Assembly (NCBI RefSeq): GCF_021184025.1
Contig: NZ_CP036537.1
Coordinates: 5,361,001-5,425,000 of the forward strand
DNA from: Rhodopseudomonas boonkerdii
GTDB lineage: Bacteria > Pseudomonadota > Alphaproteobacteria > Rhizobiales > Xanthobacteraceae
Direction: 5' to 3'
DNA length: 64,000 nt
This document shows positions 8,266-15,868 of the stretch, in pieces. The notes under the pieces are model-generated. The model searched no databases, was not told the origin of the DNA, and saw only the letters and a list, made by a program, of their open reading frames with translations. Both the position numbers and the translations under genes were made by a program. Within the stretch, counting starts at the first letter, position 1. Every line of letters begins with the position of its first letter.

Positions 8266-8481
8266 ATGCTTCGCATTGATTGGCGTGCGCCCGCGTCTTA
8301 CGGGCACGCAAAAGCTATTCCTCCCGCCGGCTTCGCTTGGGAGTATCTTCGTCGCCATGAGGATTATCATCGCGACTTCCAGACCATTTCCCGCGTGAAG
8401 GAGCCGGCTGCAAACGAGCTGGAAGCATTCACGCAGCGATGGGGTTTGCGATTTCCCCTGCGATCCCGAAACCCCGCCTGA
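8266..8481 (+). CDS. DUF6499 domain, N-terminal half of an FseA-like activator
   Basis: A 71-aa frame with the DUF6499 'transcriptional regulator' signature: AGFAWEYLRRHEDYHRDF around residues 21-38, then AFTQRWGLRFP. In the usual family the protein continues into a DUF2285 domain. Here the zero frame runs seven more codons after CCC and stops, while the expected continuation (CDPETPPDRQSLFWIP) is in the +1 frame. This split is like msi172/msi171 of ICEMlSym(R7A), where a programmed +1 frameshift makes FseA, the activator of the excisionase gene. A damaged gene is the alternative, but both halves are otherwise well kept. Confidence 0.75.
   Translation: MLRIDWRAPASYGHAKAIPPAGFAWEYLRRHEDYHRDFQTISRVKEPAANELEAFTQRWGLRFPLRSRNPA
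8452..8461 (+). promoter_or_regulatory. Putative +1 programmed frameshift site (UUU-CCC-C)
   Basis: Zero-frame codons are TTT CCC CTG. Skipping one C gives TTT CCC TGC GAT CCC GAA, which restores the conserved start of the DUF2285 part. CCC-N is a known +1 slippery context for tRNA-Pro. The zero-frame stop TGA follows at 8479. Confidence 0.6.
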
Positions 8482-8539
8482 CCGGCAATCTCTGTTCTGG
8501 ATTCCAAGCCTACAGCCGCACGCGGTTCTCCTGTCCCCG

Positions 8540-9049
8540 GTGCAACATTGCGAAGGGGCAACCGAACCTATCGTGACGCTGGCGCATTTGTCCGGCCTCG
8601 ACCTACGGCACGCGGCGGACGGATGGCACGGTCTCTGGCATGTCGATGGCGTCACGCATCAATTCTGGCTGCCCCAGGCCGTGCCAGACGTGGCGGCCTT
8701 CTACGCTGTATCCTTGCCGATGGATTCCTTCATGGAGCTTCGCGCTCATGCCGCGCGCCGTTTCTGGCGATCCCTCAACGGGCGAGCGCCCGGCGCGGAC
8801 TTCCGAACCTTGCCCGCCCAGCTCCGCCGATTTCATATCCTGTCCCTGCGCGCACTTGACGCTCGCTTGCGCGGCGAAAGCTATCGCACCATCGCGGAAG
8901 TGCTGCTCGGCTTTCGCGGGACAAAGGAGGATTGGGAAGTCGATCCCCGAAAGAACCAAGCCCGACGACTGGTCGCGCACGGCCTGAAAATGATGCGGGG
9001 CGGCTACCGCCTCTTGCTACACTATCCGATCAAATCGCCAGCCGAGTGA
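8540..9049 (+). CDS. DUF2285 domain, C-terminal half of an FseA-like activator
   Basis: This is the frame downstream of the shift. Its homology begins upstream of any good start codon, at about 8459 (conserved DRQSLFWIPSLQPHAVLL), and continues from the GTG at 8540 to SLRALDARLRGESYRTIAE and the DUF2285 end LVAHGLKMMRGGYRLLL. No RBS precedes 8540, which supports frameshifting rather than separate initiation. Fused, the product would be about 260 aa (8266-9049), close to a full DUF6499-DUF2285 protein. In ICEMlSym such a protein activates rdfS and is blocked by a small DUF2285 anti-activator; a candidate for that lies just downstream on the other strand. Confidence 0.75.
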   Translation: MQHCEGATEPIVTLAHLSGLDLRHAADGWHGLWHVDGVTHQFWLPQAVPDVAAFYAVSLPMDSFMELRAHAARRFWRSLNGRAPGADFRTLPAQLRRFHILSLRALDARLRGESYRTIAEVLLGFRGTKEDWEVDPRKNQARRLVAHGLKMMRGGYRLLLHYPIKSPAE

Positions 9050-9063
9050 AACGCAGGTAACAA

Positions 9064-9351
9064 TCAGCGCCCGGCCGCGACCGCCTGTTCCAAGATTCGC
9101 CGATAGCCTGCGCGTGAAAGCCATTCGGCGCGCGCAAGATGGCTTTCCCAACATCGCCGCGTCAGCGTTTCGTCGCCGATCGGATCACGATGCAGGACGA
9201 TTCGCGCAACTTCGTTCCAGTCCGCGCCGTCCGTCTTCGCATCGAGAAGGCGGAGATAGGTGACGTAGTGCTGTTCGTCATAAGGCGTAATGTCGTTTCC
9301 CGCTGGCGCTTCGTCGTCCACATCGGGATCGAGTTCGACAGGCTTTCGCAT
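9064..9351 (-). CDS. Small DUF2285 protein, QseM-like anti-activator candidate
   Basis: A 95-aa protein with the small-DUF2285 pattern: an acidic N-terminus, ITPYDEQHYVTYLRLLDAK, GADWNEVARIVLHRDP, then CWESHLARAEWLSRAGYRRIL. The frame is open for 66 more codons upstream, but conserved sequence starts at the Met at 9351. Stand-alone DUF2285 proteins of this size include QseM of ICEMlSym(R7A), which binds and inhibits the activator FseA. It is convergent with the FseA-like gene (stops 14 bp apart) and divergent from the excisionase gene, so its promoter faces that operon. The function is by analogy; the family call is firmer. Confidence 0.7.
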   Translation of the reverse strand: MRKPVELDPDVDDEAPAGNDITPYDEQHYVTYLRLLDAKTDGADWNEVARIVLHRDPIGDETLTRRCWESHLARAEWLSRAGYRRILEQAVAAGR

Positions 9352-9811
9352 GTCTGCTCCCCGTATCCGAGAGGGTTTGTCTGCGGTGCGCCCCCGCAAA
9401 CGGTGCTCTCTGACTCTGGTGATCGGGGAGTTAGTAACCGCATGACACGGCCCCACGGCCTTTAGTTCGGAGAACCTGTTGCATACGCCGCAGGCTCCCC
9501 GACCATAGGTCGAAGAGTGGTGCCAATTCGGCGACACCATCCTAGTCATGAGGGGTTACTACGCCCCAGAGCGGCGCGTCCGCTCCACTTTCATATCTAG
9601 CCGAACCGCGCCCGGATGTCTTTCCCTAAACGGAGCGACAGGCAATGACACGCTGAAATCCATCGACTTTTCAGCTTGCCGCCGGCCCCGATGGGGGTGC
9701 CGCCAGCGCATAGGCGCAAATGCGGCACGCTACGCGCCGCCGATCCCCCGCCAAGGTTCGCCACAGCCCGCCGAAGTTTTCGGCGGCCACATCAACGAAC
9801 CAGAGGTGACT
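9352..9811. promoter_or_regulatory. Divergent control region between QseM-like and excisionase-like genes
   Basis: About 460 bases without a convincing gene; the rightward frame crossing it shows no conserved content before 9812. It contains the dispersed inverted-repeat element at 9693-9752 and a stable 8-bp hairpin (CCGCCGAA / TTCGGCGG, 9768-9786) about 25 bp before the excisionase-like start. Confidence 0.5.
9693..9752 (+). repeat. Dispersed control element, copy 1 (GTGCCGC-N18-GCGGCAC)
   Basis: The core is GTGCCGC at 9697-9703 and GCGGCAC at 9722-9728. Flanks are shared with the copy at 33858-33917: a G-run before, then GCTACG, GCCGCCGATCCCC and CCA after. The block ends 60 bp before the excisionase-like ATG. 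It is probably an operator; an FseA-type activator site is the leading guess. Confidence 0.6.
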
Positions 9812-10084
9812 ATGGCCATCCGCCGCAATGCGGAGCTGCCGCCGCGCCTGTTGCGCACACAGGAAGCCGCGCGCTTTCTCGGCATCTCCATCCGCACGCT
9901 TGAAAAACATCGCACCTACGGCACCGGCCCGACCTATCGCAAGATCGGCGGCCGTGTCCTCTACACCGTTCGCGACCTTGAAGCCTGGAGCGCGGTTGGC
10001 ACCCGCAAATCCACGCGCGACAAGAACGCCGGCACGGTCTTTCCCGCTCGCCCGCTTACGCCCGACGAGCGGGGCAAGCTCTGA
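9812..10084 (+). CDS. Excisionase-like winged HTH protein (RdfS/AlpA type)
   Basis: A 90-aa protein with a MerR/excisionase-type HTH: LLRTQEAARFLGISIRTLEKH, then a wing TYRKIGGRVLYTVRDLEAW. Size and fold fit recombination directionality factors and plasmid AlpA-like regulators. The first gene of an ICE replication/processing operon is the usual place of such a factor, and its stop abuts the repA start. AGAGGTGA lies 4-6 bp before the ATG. It could direct the serine recombinase toward excision or regulate repA; sequence alone does not separate these. A hairpin and the dispersed inverted-repeat element lie in its leader. Confidence 0.8.
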   Translation: MAIRRNAELPPRLLRTQEAARFLGISIRTLEKHRTYGTGPTYRKIGGRVLYTVRDLEAWSAVGTRKSTRDKNAGTVFPARPLTPDERGKL

Positions 10085-11110
10085 ATGCTGCGCGACGATC
10101 ACAGACCGGCGCAGCCGACCGACAGCAGCGAACGCAGCCGGCTCGACCCCTTCATAGTCGCGACGGGCGACGCCGCGCCGCGCGACCAACGCGATTTGAT
10201 GGAGCGGCCGTTTTTCTCGCTGGCGAAGACACCGCGCACCAGGCCGATTCTCTACAAGGCTGCCGATGTCGAGGTGCAGGTGCTCGCCATGCCCGAACAC
10301 GGCATGGCGACCATATGGGACGCCGATGTGCTGATATGGGCGGCCTCGCAGATCGTCGCGGCCGAGAATAGCGGCCTTCGCACGTCGCGCTTCTTCCGCT
10401 TCACGCCTTACCATCTGTTGCGCGCCATCGGGCGGCCGACCGGCAATCATCAATATCTGTTGCTGAAAGCCGCGCTCGCGCGCCTGCAATCGACCGTCAT
10501 CGCCACAACGATCCGCAACGGCCCGCATTGGCGTCGCCGGCAATTCTCCTGGGTGAATGAATGGGAGGAAATGACGACGCGCGCCGGCCGCGTCGAGGGC
10601 ATGGAGTTCGTCCTACCCGAATGGTTCTACAACAGCGTCATTGACCGTTCGCTAGTTCTCACCATCGACCCGGCCTATTTCCGGCTCACAGGTGGTATCG
10701 AGCGTTGGCTTTACCGTGTCGCGCGCAAGCACACCGGCCACCAGCGCCACGGCTGGACGTTCGAGGTTTCGCACCTTCACGCGAAGTCCGGCAGCCTCGC
10801 GCGGCCGTCAGACTTCGCGCTCGACATCCGCCGCATCGCCGAGCGCCAGCGGCTCCCCGGCTATCGGCTCCAGATCGAGTGGGAGAACGGCCGCGAGCTG
10901 CTGCTTATGCGGCCGGCAAAAGCATCCACAGTGCCTGTTGAAAACCGTGTGGACGCCATCGGCACATCAGGCGCACGCACTATCGGCACATCAGGCGCAA
11001 ACCGTCCGCCGGACTCTATAGAAGAATCTAACAGAGAATCTAACTCTTGTTATTTGGCGCGCGCGCAAGCGCGCCGTGGTGCCGGTGCCGCCCCGAAGGG
11101 CGAGCCATGA
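10085..11110 (+). CDS. repA: Replication initiator protein A
   Basis: A 341-aa RepA-type plasmid initiator. The conserved part runs from about residue 38 (LMERPFFSLAKTPRT) through FFRFTPYHLLRAIGRPTG and ERWLYRVARKHTG to FALDIRRIAERQRLPGY. The family initiates replication of plasmids and of excised ICEs. The ATG directly follows the excisionase-like stop. The C-terminal 70 residues are low-complexity and carry a repeated IGTSGA peptide, encoded by two 18-bp direct repeats that may be iterons. In related ICEs a ParA gene commonly follows; here only a 21-codon frame is present. Confidence 0.85.
   Translation: MLRDDHRPAQPTDSSERSRLDPFIVATGDAAPRDQRDLMERPFFSLAKTPRTRPILYKAADVEVQVLAMPEHGMATIWDADVLIWAASQIVAAENSGLRTSRFFRFTPYHLLRAIGRPTGNHQYLLLKAALARLQSTVIATTIRNGPHWRRRQFSWVNEWEEMTTRAGRVEGMEFVLPEWFYNSVIDRSLVLTIDPAYFRLTGGIERWLYRVARKHTGHQRHGWTFEVSHLHAKSGSLARPSDFALDIRRIAERQRLPGYRLQIEWENGRELLLMRPAKASTVPVENRVDAIGTSGARTIGTSGANRPPDSIEESNRESNSCYLARAQARRGAGAAPKGEP
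10922..11056. other. Candidate replication origin inside the 3' end of repA
   Basis: In order: two opposed DnaA-box-like sites (GCATCCACA at 10922-10930 and the complement of GCGTCCACA at 10948-10956), two identical 18-bp direct repeats at 10958-10975 and 10982-10999 (24-bp period), then an AT-rich stretch at 11015-11056 with two GAATCTAAC repeats (11024 and 11036, 12-bp period). This is the layout of iteron origins. No experimental support is visible. Confidence 0.45.
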
Positions 11111-11172
11111 CACGCGCGTCCGGCATGGCGCTCGCGCGCAATCCTCATCCCATCCCCGGAGACGCACAATGA
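11107..11172 (+). CDS. 21-codon ORF bridging repA and the DUF2840 gene
   Basis: Its ATG overlaps the repA stop (ATGA at 11107) and its TGA overlaps the ATG of the DUF2840 gene (ATGA at 11169). The peptide starts MTRASGMALARN. The position is where related ICEs usually carry parA, so it may be a coupling peptide or the scar of a parA deletion. No protein family can be assigned. Confidence 0.35.
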   Translation: MTRASGMALARNPHPIPGDAQ

Positions 11173-11687
11173 CCCGTCGCGCTTATCGCGGCGCGCACGG
11201 CCGTCCGCTGCCGGACGGGCCTGCGCCCTTCACGACACTGGTTGAACTCACCTTCGACAAACGCAAGGTCGAGCACTGGATACGCTTCGGCCGCAAGAGC
11301 TACGAACAGATACTCGACCGTCGCCGCAGCGTCGTCGGCTTCGCGCCGGAGAGCACATTCGCCTTCGTCCGCTGGGCTGCCGGCGAGCATGGCACGATCA
11401 TTTCCCGCATCGACATCGTGCGCGCCATCGGGCGCGGCGAGCCGTTCCAGACATTGCCCTTCGTCCGCCCCGGTGGCGACATCCTGTTGCGGCTGGATAG
11501 CTGGCCGAAGGTGCAGCGCGCGCTTGCCGTCATCGACGCCGTGGAGGCGCTGGGCCTCGACCCCGCCGATGTATCGCCGGACTACTGGCGGCACGCGCAC
11601 AACCGCCTGACCGCCAATCTGGAGCCGAGCGCCTACACGCCCGAACGTCATGCCGCATGGATCGGGCGGCGGAGGATCGGTCCATGA
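11169..11687 (+). CDS. DUF2840 family protein
   Basis: A 172-aa protein of the DUF2840 family, a constant neighbour of TraF in Rhizobiales and sphingomonad ICEs. Conserved stretches include TTLVELTFDKRKVEHWIRFG, SVVGFAPESTFAFVRWAA and LLRLDSWPKVQRALAVID. No catalytic motif, signal peptide or membrane segment is seen. It probably works in DNA processing or pilus maturation with TraF; this is inferred only from conserved order. It overlaps the preceding mini-ORF and the following traF by ATGA junctions. Confidence 0.8.
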   Translation: MTRRAYRGAHGRPLPDGPAPFTTLVELTFDKRKVEHWIRFGRKSYEQILDRRRSVVGFAPESTFAFVRWAAGEHGTIISRIDIVRAIGRGEPFQTLPFVRPGGDILLRLDSWPKVQRALAVIDAVEALGLDPADVSPDYWRHAHNRLTANLEPSAYTPERHAAWIGRRRIGP

Positions 11688-12229
11688 CGCGCGCCGGCCT
11701 CCTTATCGCGACGGCGCTCGCTGCCGTTGGCGTCGGCTATCCCGGCCTCACGCCGATGCCGGTCAAACTCATCTGGAACGCATCGGCCAGCGCGCCAATC
11801 GGCTTTTACACAATCGACTTCGACGGCCCGTTTGACGTGACTGATCTTGTCGCCGTCGATGCACCCGAACCGCTCGCGACCTTTCTTAGCGAGCGCGGCT
11901 ATCTGCCAAAGGGCGTGCCTCTGTTGAAGCGCGTGCGCGCCGTTTCCGGCCAGACCGTTTGCAGGATCGGCCACGTCATCACCGTCGATGGCATCATTGC
12001 CGGTGCCGCGCTCGAACGCGACCGCATCGGCCGTGCGCTACCCGTCTGGCAGGGCTGCCAGCGCATCCATACCGGCGAAATCTTCCTCATGAACTGGCAA
12101 GTCCGCGACAGCCTGGACGGCCGGTATTTCGGGCTGATTTCCACGGACCAGATCATCGGCCGAGCGGTGCCGCTCTGGACCGACGAGGACGGCGACGGCC
12201 GCTTTCAATGGCGCGCGCCGACGCGCTGA
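11684..12229 (+). CDS. traF: Conjugative transfer signal peptidase TraF (S26)
   Basis: A 181-aa S26-family serine protease. A single N-terminal membrane anchor (GLLIATALAAVGVGYPGL) is followed by the nucleophile region SASAPIGFYTI and the general-base lysine in LLKRVRAVSG, the Ser/Lys dyad of TraF. TraF trims and cyclises the TrbC pilin in RP4-type systems; a trbC gene is present about 12 kb downstream. The ATG at 11684 overlaps the DUF2840 stop. The frame extends a little upstream, but the membrane anchor begins at this Met. Confidence 0.9.
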   Translation: MTRAGLLIATALAAVGVGYPGLTPMPVKLIWNASASAPIGFYTIDFDGPFDVTDLVAVDAPEPLATFLSERGYLPKGVPLLKRVRAVSGQTVCRIGHVITVDGIIAGAALERDRIGRALPVWQGCQRIHTGEIFLMNWQVRDSLDGRYFGLISTDQIIGRAVPLWTDEDGDGRFQWRAPTR

Positions 12230-12267
12230 CTTCGCACTTCCCCAAACCAACCAGAAGGAGACTGACC

Positions 12268-12600
12268 ATGCCTGCCAATATCTTTGAACCTACCGCCAAC
12301 GGTTACGCCGGCCGCGTCCGGCTGTTCGGAATCGACGAGGCAATCGTGCTCGTCGCCATCGAGCCGAGCGACGCCGACAATGCGCCGGCCTACCGCATCC
12401 ACCTCGACGACGAGGACGGCCCCGAAATCGGCGGCGGCTGGAAACGTGTCGGCGAACGCGCTGGCGACTACATCGCCCTGGAGATCGACAGCCCGCTTTT
12501 CCCCGCGCTGTTTCGTCCGGCGCTGTTCCAGGCCGACGACGAGGGGCGCACCTTCCGGCTCGCGTGGAAGCGGCCGAAGCCACGCGAGGATCGGAGCTGA
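12268..12600 (+). CDS. DUF736 family protein
   Basis: A 110-aa protein of DUF736. It shows the N-terminal YAGRVRLFGIDEAIVLVAIE, a central PAYRIHL and the C-terminal LFQADDEGRTFRLAWKRP typical of the family. DUF736 proteins are small soluble beta-rich proteins of conjugative elements with unknown role, nearly always between traF and the relaxase gene, as here. AGAAGGAG lies 8-10 bp before the ATG. Confidence 0.85.
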   Translation: MPANIFEPTANGYAGRVRLFGIDEAIVLVAIEPSDADNAPAYRIHLDDEDGPEIGGGWKRVGERAGDYIALEIDSPLFPALFRPALFQADDEGRTFRLAWKRPKPREDRS

Positions 12601-12603
12601 TCG

Positions 12604-13491
12604 GTGCGGTTTCCGATCATCCCTTTGTTCGCGGGAATGCACTCGCATCCCTTCGTCCCGCTCGGCGACAAGACGGCCGGCGCGCGCAGCGAAGGTCAAG
12701 GGCGGCCATCGGCCGGCGCTTCGCGCGCACCCTTTACCGTAGCGAGCACGCTGGCAGGCTGGCGTCATAGCGGCGACGGGGCGGCATGGCGTTGTGCCGT
12801 CCTGTTGCTCGCCGGGGCGCTTTCCGTCTGCGCCGGGCCGCGCGTGGCCGCCGCGCAATCCGCGCCGGTCGCGCGTCCCGCCGCCGATCCTTATGCCGCT
12901 CACATCGCCGAGGCGTCGCAGCGGTTCGGCATCCCCGAACGCTGGATTCGCGCCGTGCTGCGCGCCGAGAGCGCGGGCGACAAGGGCGCGATTTCGTCGG
13001 CCGGGGCGATGGGATTGATGCAGATCATGCCCGACACCTGGGCGGCCCTGCGCGTTCGCTACCAGTTCGGTCGCAATCCCTACGACCCGCACGACAGCAT
13101 CATGGCGGGCGCGGCCTATCTGCGCGAAATGTGGGACCGCTACGGCAATGTCGTGGCGATGCTCGCCGCCTACAATGCCGGTCCCGCGCGCTATGACGAG
13201 CACCGTTCGACCGGCCATCCACTGCCGGCCGAGACGCGCGCCTATGTCGCCGCGCTCGCGCCGATCCTTGGCGGTGCGGCCGCATCCGAGGCACCGCCAC
13301 CGCCGCCCGACTGGCGCGACGCACCGCTCTTTATCGTGCGGCCGAACGACAGCCGGGCGACGGTCGCGCCGTCATCAGACGCGCAATCCGGCGACGCTCG
13401 CGCGACCGTTCCGGTGCGCGATCCCGCAGCTACGGCATTGCAAGACGGCAGCATTTTTGTGGCCCGCGCGAGCGTCGGGGATACGCCATGA
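12604..13491 (+). CDS. Conjugation-associated lytic transglycosylase (SLT)
   Basis: A 295-aa frame with a Slt70-type domain: IPERWIRAVLRAESAGDKGA (catalytic Glu in RAESAG), SSAGAMGLMQIMP, then YNPYDPHDSIMAGAAYLREM-like and AAYNAGPARYDEH segments. The enzyme opens peptidoglycan for the type IV secretion channel. The start is uncertain: GTG 12604 gives a long basic leader before the hydrophobic CAVLLLAGALSVCAG and the cleavage-like AAAQS near residue 86, so the true start may be later. The C-terminal 80 residues are Pro/Ala-rich and not conserved. Confidence 0.85.
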   Translation: MRFPIIPLFAGMHSHPFVPLGDKTAGARSEGQGRPSAGASRAPFTVASTLAGWRHSGDGAAWRCAVLLLAGALSVCAGPRVAAAQSAPVARPAADPYAAHIAEASQRFGIPERWIRAVLRAESAGDKGAISSAGAMGLMQIMPDTWAALRVRYQFGRNPYDPHDSIMAGAAYLREMWDRYGNVVAMLAAYNAGPARYDEHRSTGHPLPAETRAYVAALAPILGGAAASEAPPPPPDWRDAPLFIVRPNDSRATVAPSSDAQSGDARATVPVRDPAATALQDGSIFVARASVGDTP

Positions 13492-13808
13492 AGGTGGCAT
13501 TCCCGCGCTCGGCGGCGCTCGTTCCGGTGTGCGGTCAGGCCGGTTTGCGTCTGGCTGCATACCGGGCCGGAGACGCAGAAAGGGGCGAAGGAGCGGAGGG
13601 CAAGATAAAGGAAACCGGCACTAGGTCGGCCGGATTTCTGAAATTGTTGTTGTCTGCACACTGGTTAGGGGGTCCGCGAGCGGCACCACGGTTTTTAATC
13701 CCGCGTGCCGCGATGTTGCGCAAAGCCTTGGCTTTGCTGAGTTTCGACCGGCACCATGACCGCCGAACGTCCGATTTTCTTGAGTTTTGGCCGAAGGCGC
13801 GTCCATGA
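13488..13808 (+). CDS. Doubtful 106-codon ORF between transglycosylase and relaxase genes
   Basis: The ATG overlaps the transglycosylase stop and the TGA overlaps the relaxase ATG, so the frame fits exactly between them. The peptide is basic, has no recognisable domain, and composition drifts toward AT-rich near its end. The same interval is the natural place for oriT, so the frame may be only a coupling device or chance. Confidence 0.3.
   Translation: MKVAFPRSAALVPVCGQAGLRLAAYRAGDAERGEGAEGKIKETGTRSAGFLKLLLSAHWLGGPRAAPRFLIPRAAMLRKALALLSFDRHHDRRTSDFLEFWPKARP
13600..13804. other. Candidate oriT region upstream of the relaxase gene
   Basis: The interval contains a perfect 7-bp inverted repeat with a TT centre (CAAAGCC/GGCTTTG, 13721-13736), a GTTTTTAAT tract and a G-run (GGTTAGGGGG). 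Origins of VirD2-like relaxases usually lie just upstream of the relaxase gene. No nick consensus such as ATCCTG was recognised. Confidence 0.35.
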
Positions 13809-15868
13809 GCGCCGATGACGAAATCCGCTTTCGGCCGAAGCCCGGCCGTATCCGATCCGATGCGCCACGAACGGGCAAGACCAAGAGCTTTCTCACCCAG
13901 GCGAAGAAGATCGCGCGCCAGCACAGCACCGGCCCGTCCAGATCGTCGCCGCGATCATCGCCGCGTCTAGTTAAGACCCCGACCGCTAAGGGCGGCAAGG
14001 GCGCGCGCTCGACTGGAGGACCGGGCGTCCGGCGCGGTCGCGGCGCGGCCTTCGTTCGCGCCCGCACCTTGTCGGGCGGCTGGCGTCACAGCGCGCCCGG
14101 AATGCGCCGCATCGTCGTCAAGACCCGCTACGTCAAGGAAGCCGGCAGGAATGGAAGGGCAGCCGCCCATCTTCGCTACATCCAGCGCGACGGCACATCG
14201 CGCGATGGCGAGCGCGGCCAGCTCTATTCGGCGATCGAGGACCGCGCCGATGGCGCTGCTTTCCTTGAGCGCGGCCAGGAGGATCGCCACCAATTCAGAT
14301 TCATCGTCTCGCCGGAGGACGGCGCGGACCTATCGGACCTGACAGCCTATACTCGCGACCTCATGCGTCAGGTGGAAGCCGACCTTGGCACGAAACTCGA
14401 TTGGGTCGCGGTCAATCACCACAACACCGGCCATCCCCATGTCCATGTCATCGTGCGCGGCAAGGAAGACCTGGGCGAGAACCTTGTCATCAACGGCGAC
14501 TATCTTGCCAACGGCATCCGCGAGCGGGCGAGCGAATTGACCACGCTGGAGCTTGGTCCCGTCACCGAGATCGAGCAGACCCGCAAGCTGTCAGCCGAGA
14601 TCGACCAGGACCGTTTCACCCGCATCGACCGGGCGATGGCCGAGGAAGCAGACGACCGATTCCTCGACCTTCGCCACGAGCCGGCCGAGCCGCGCCGCCA
14701 GTTCAATCGCGCGCTGCGCCTTCGCCGTCTCGCCAAGCTGGAGAAGATGGGGCTTGCGACCGAGCACGCGCCGGGCGTTTGGGAGTTGAGCGAGCGCATG
14801 GAGCCGACCTTGCGCGACATGGGCGAGCGCGGCGACATCATCCGCAACATGCACAAGGCGCTAAAGGCCGATGGCCTGGAGCGCGACCCGCTCACCTTCC
14901 AAATCCATGACGGGCCGCCCGAGACGCCCATCGTCGGCCGTGTCGTCGATAAATATCTGTCCGACGAACTGGGCGAGAACCTGACCGTTGTAGTGGACGG
15001 GATCGACGGCCGGACCCATCACGTCGCCGGCATCGACCCGGCGCGCGTTGAAGATGCGCGGATCGGCAGCGTCGTCGAGATCGGCCCGCCAGACACCGCG
15101 CAGCGGCCATCCGACCGGAGCATTGCCGCCATCGCCGAGGATGGCGTCTATCGGCCGAGCCGCCATCTGGAGCAGGCGAAGTTCGAGGGGCGTGTTCCGG
15201 GTGGCGACTATGAGGGCTATGTCGATGCCCATGTGCGCCGGCTGGAGGCTTTGCGCCGAGCCGGGATCGCCGAGCGGATCGACGCCGACCAATGGCGCAT
15301 CCCCGAGGATTTCGAGAGCCGCGCCGCCGCATACGACGCCGGCCGCAATCGGCAGGCCAGCGTTCGCGTCCTGTCGGTGCTCGACCTTGAAAAGCAGATC
15401 AGCGCGGACGGCGCAACGTGGCTCGACCGGCGGTTGATCACGCCCGACGCATCCGACCTTGCAGCGACCGGGTTCGGCCAACAGGTGCGCGAGGCGATGG
15501 ACAGTCGCCGCGAGCATCACATCGACCAGGGCGACGCTACGCGTCGACAGGACGGCCGGACCTTCTATCGGCGCAATCTTCTCGCGACGTTGCGCGAGCG
15601 CGAGGTTGCCAGCGTCGGGGCGGAGATCGCCGCGAGCAAGGCGCTGCCGTTCCGCGCAGCTACGGACGGCGAAACCGTCAGCGGCAAGTTCACCGGCACC
15701 GTGCAGCTCATCAGCGGCAAGTTCGCCATTGTCGAGAAGGCGCACGAGTTCACGCTTGTTCCTTGGCGGCCGGTCATCGACCGTCAACTCGGCCGCGAGA
15801 TTATGGGCGTCATGCAGGGTGGATCGGTATCGTGGCAGTTGGGGCGATCGAGAGGGCCGTCGCTTTGA
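13805..15868 (+). CDS. VirD2-like relaxase with DUF3363 domain (RlxS type)
   Basis: A 687-aa DNA-nicking transferase. After a basic, disordered N-terminus (residues 1-95) comes MRRIVVKTRYVKE and the histidine cluster NHHNTGHPHVHVIVRG at about 204-219, the metal-binding 3H motif of MOBP relaxases. Candidate nucleophile tyrosines lie near 109-125. The C-terminal two thirds is DUF3363, ending in a typical SVSWQLGRSRGPSL. It should cut oriT and pilot the strand to TraG. The ATG at 13805 overlaps the preceding frame's stop. The gene ends intact, with the cargo insert starting right after. Confidence 0.9.
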   Translation: MSADDEIRFRPKPGRIRSDAPRTGKTKSFLTQAKKIARQHSTGPSRSSPRSSPRLVKTPTAKGGKGARSTGGPGVRRGRGAAFVRARTLSGGWRHSAPGMRRIVVKTRYVKEAGRNGRAAAHLRYIQRDGTSRDGERGQLYSAIEDRADGAAFLERGQEDRHQFRFIVSPEDGADLSDLTAYTRDLMRQVEADLGTKLDWVAVNHHNTGHPHVHVIVRGKEDLGENLVINGDYLANGIRERASELTTLELGPVTEIEQTRKLSAEIDQDRFTRIDRAMAEEADDRFLDLRHEPAEPRRQFNRALRLRRLAKLEKMGLATEHAPGVWELSERMEPTLRDMGERGDIIRNMHKALKADGLERDPLTFQIHDGPPETPIVGRVVDKYLSDELGENLTVVVDGIDGRTHHVAGIDPARVEDARIGSVVEIGPPDTAQRPSDRSIAAIAEDGVYRPSRHLEQAKFEGRVPGGDYEGYVDAHVRRLEALRRAGIAERIDADQWRIPEDFESRAAAYDAGRNRQASVRVLSVLDLEKQISADGATWLDRRLITPDASDLAATGFGQQVREAMDSRREHHIDQGDATRRQDGRTFYRRNLLATLREREVASVGAEIAASKALPFRAATDGETVSGKFTGTVQLISGKFAIVEKAHEFTLVPWRPVIDRQLGREIMGVMQGGSVSWQLGRSRGPSL

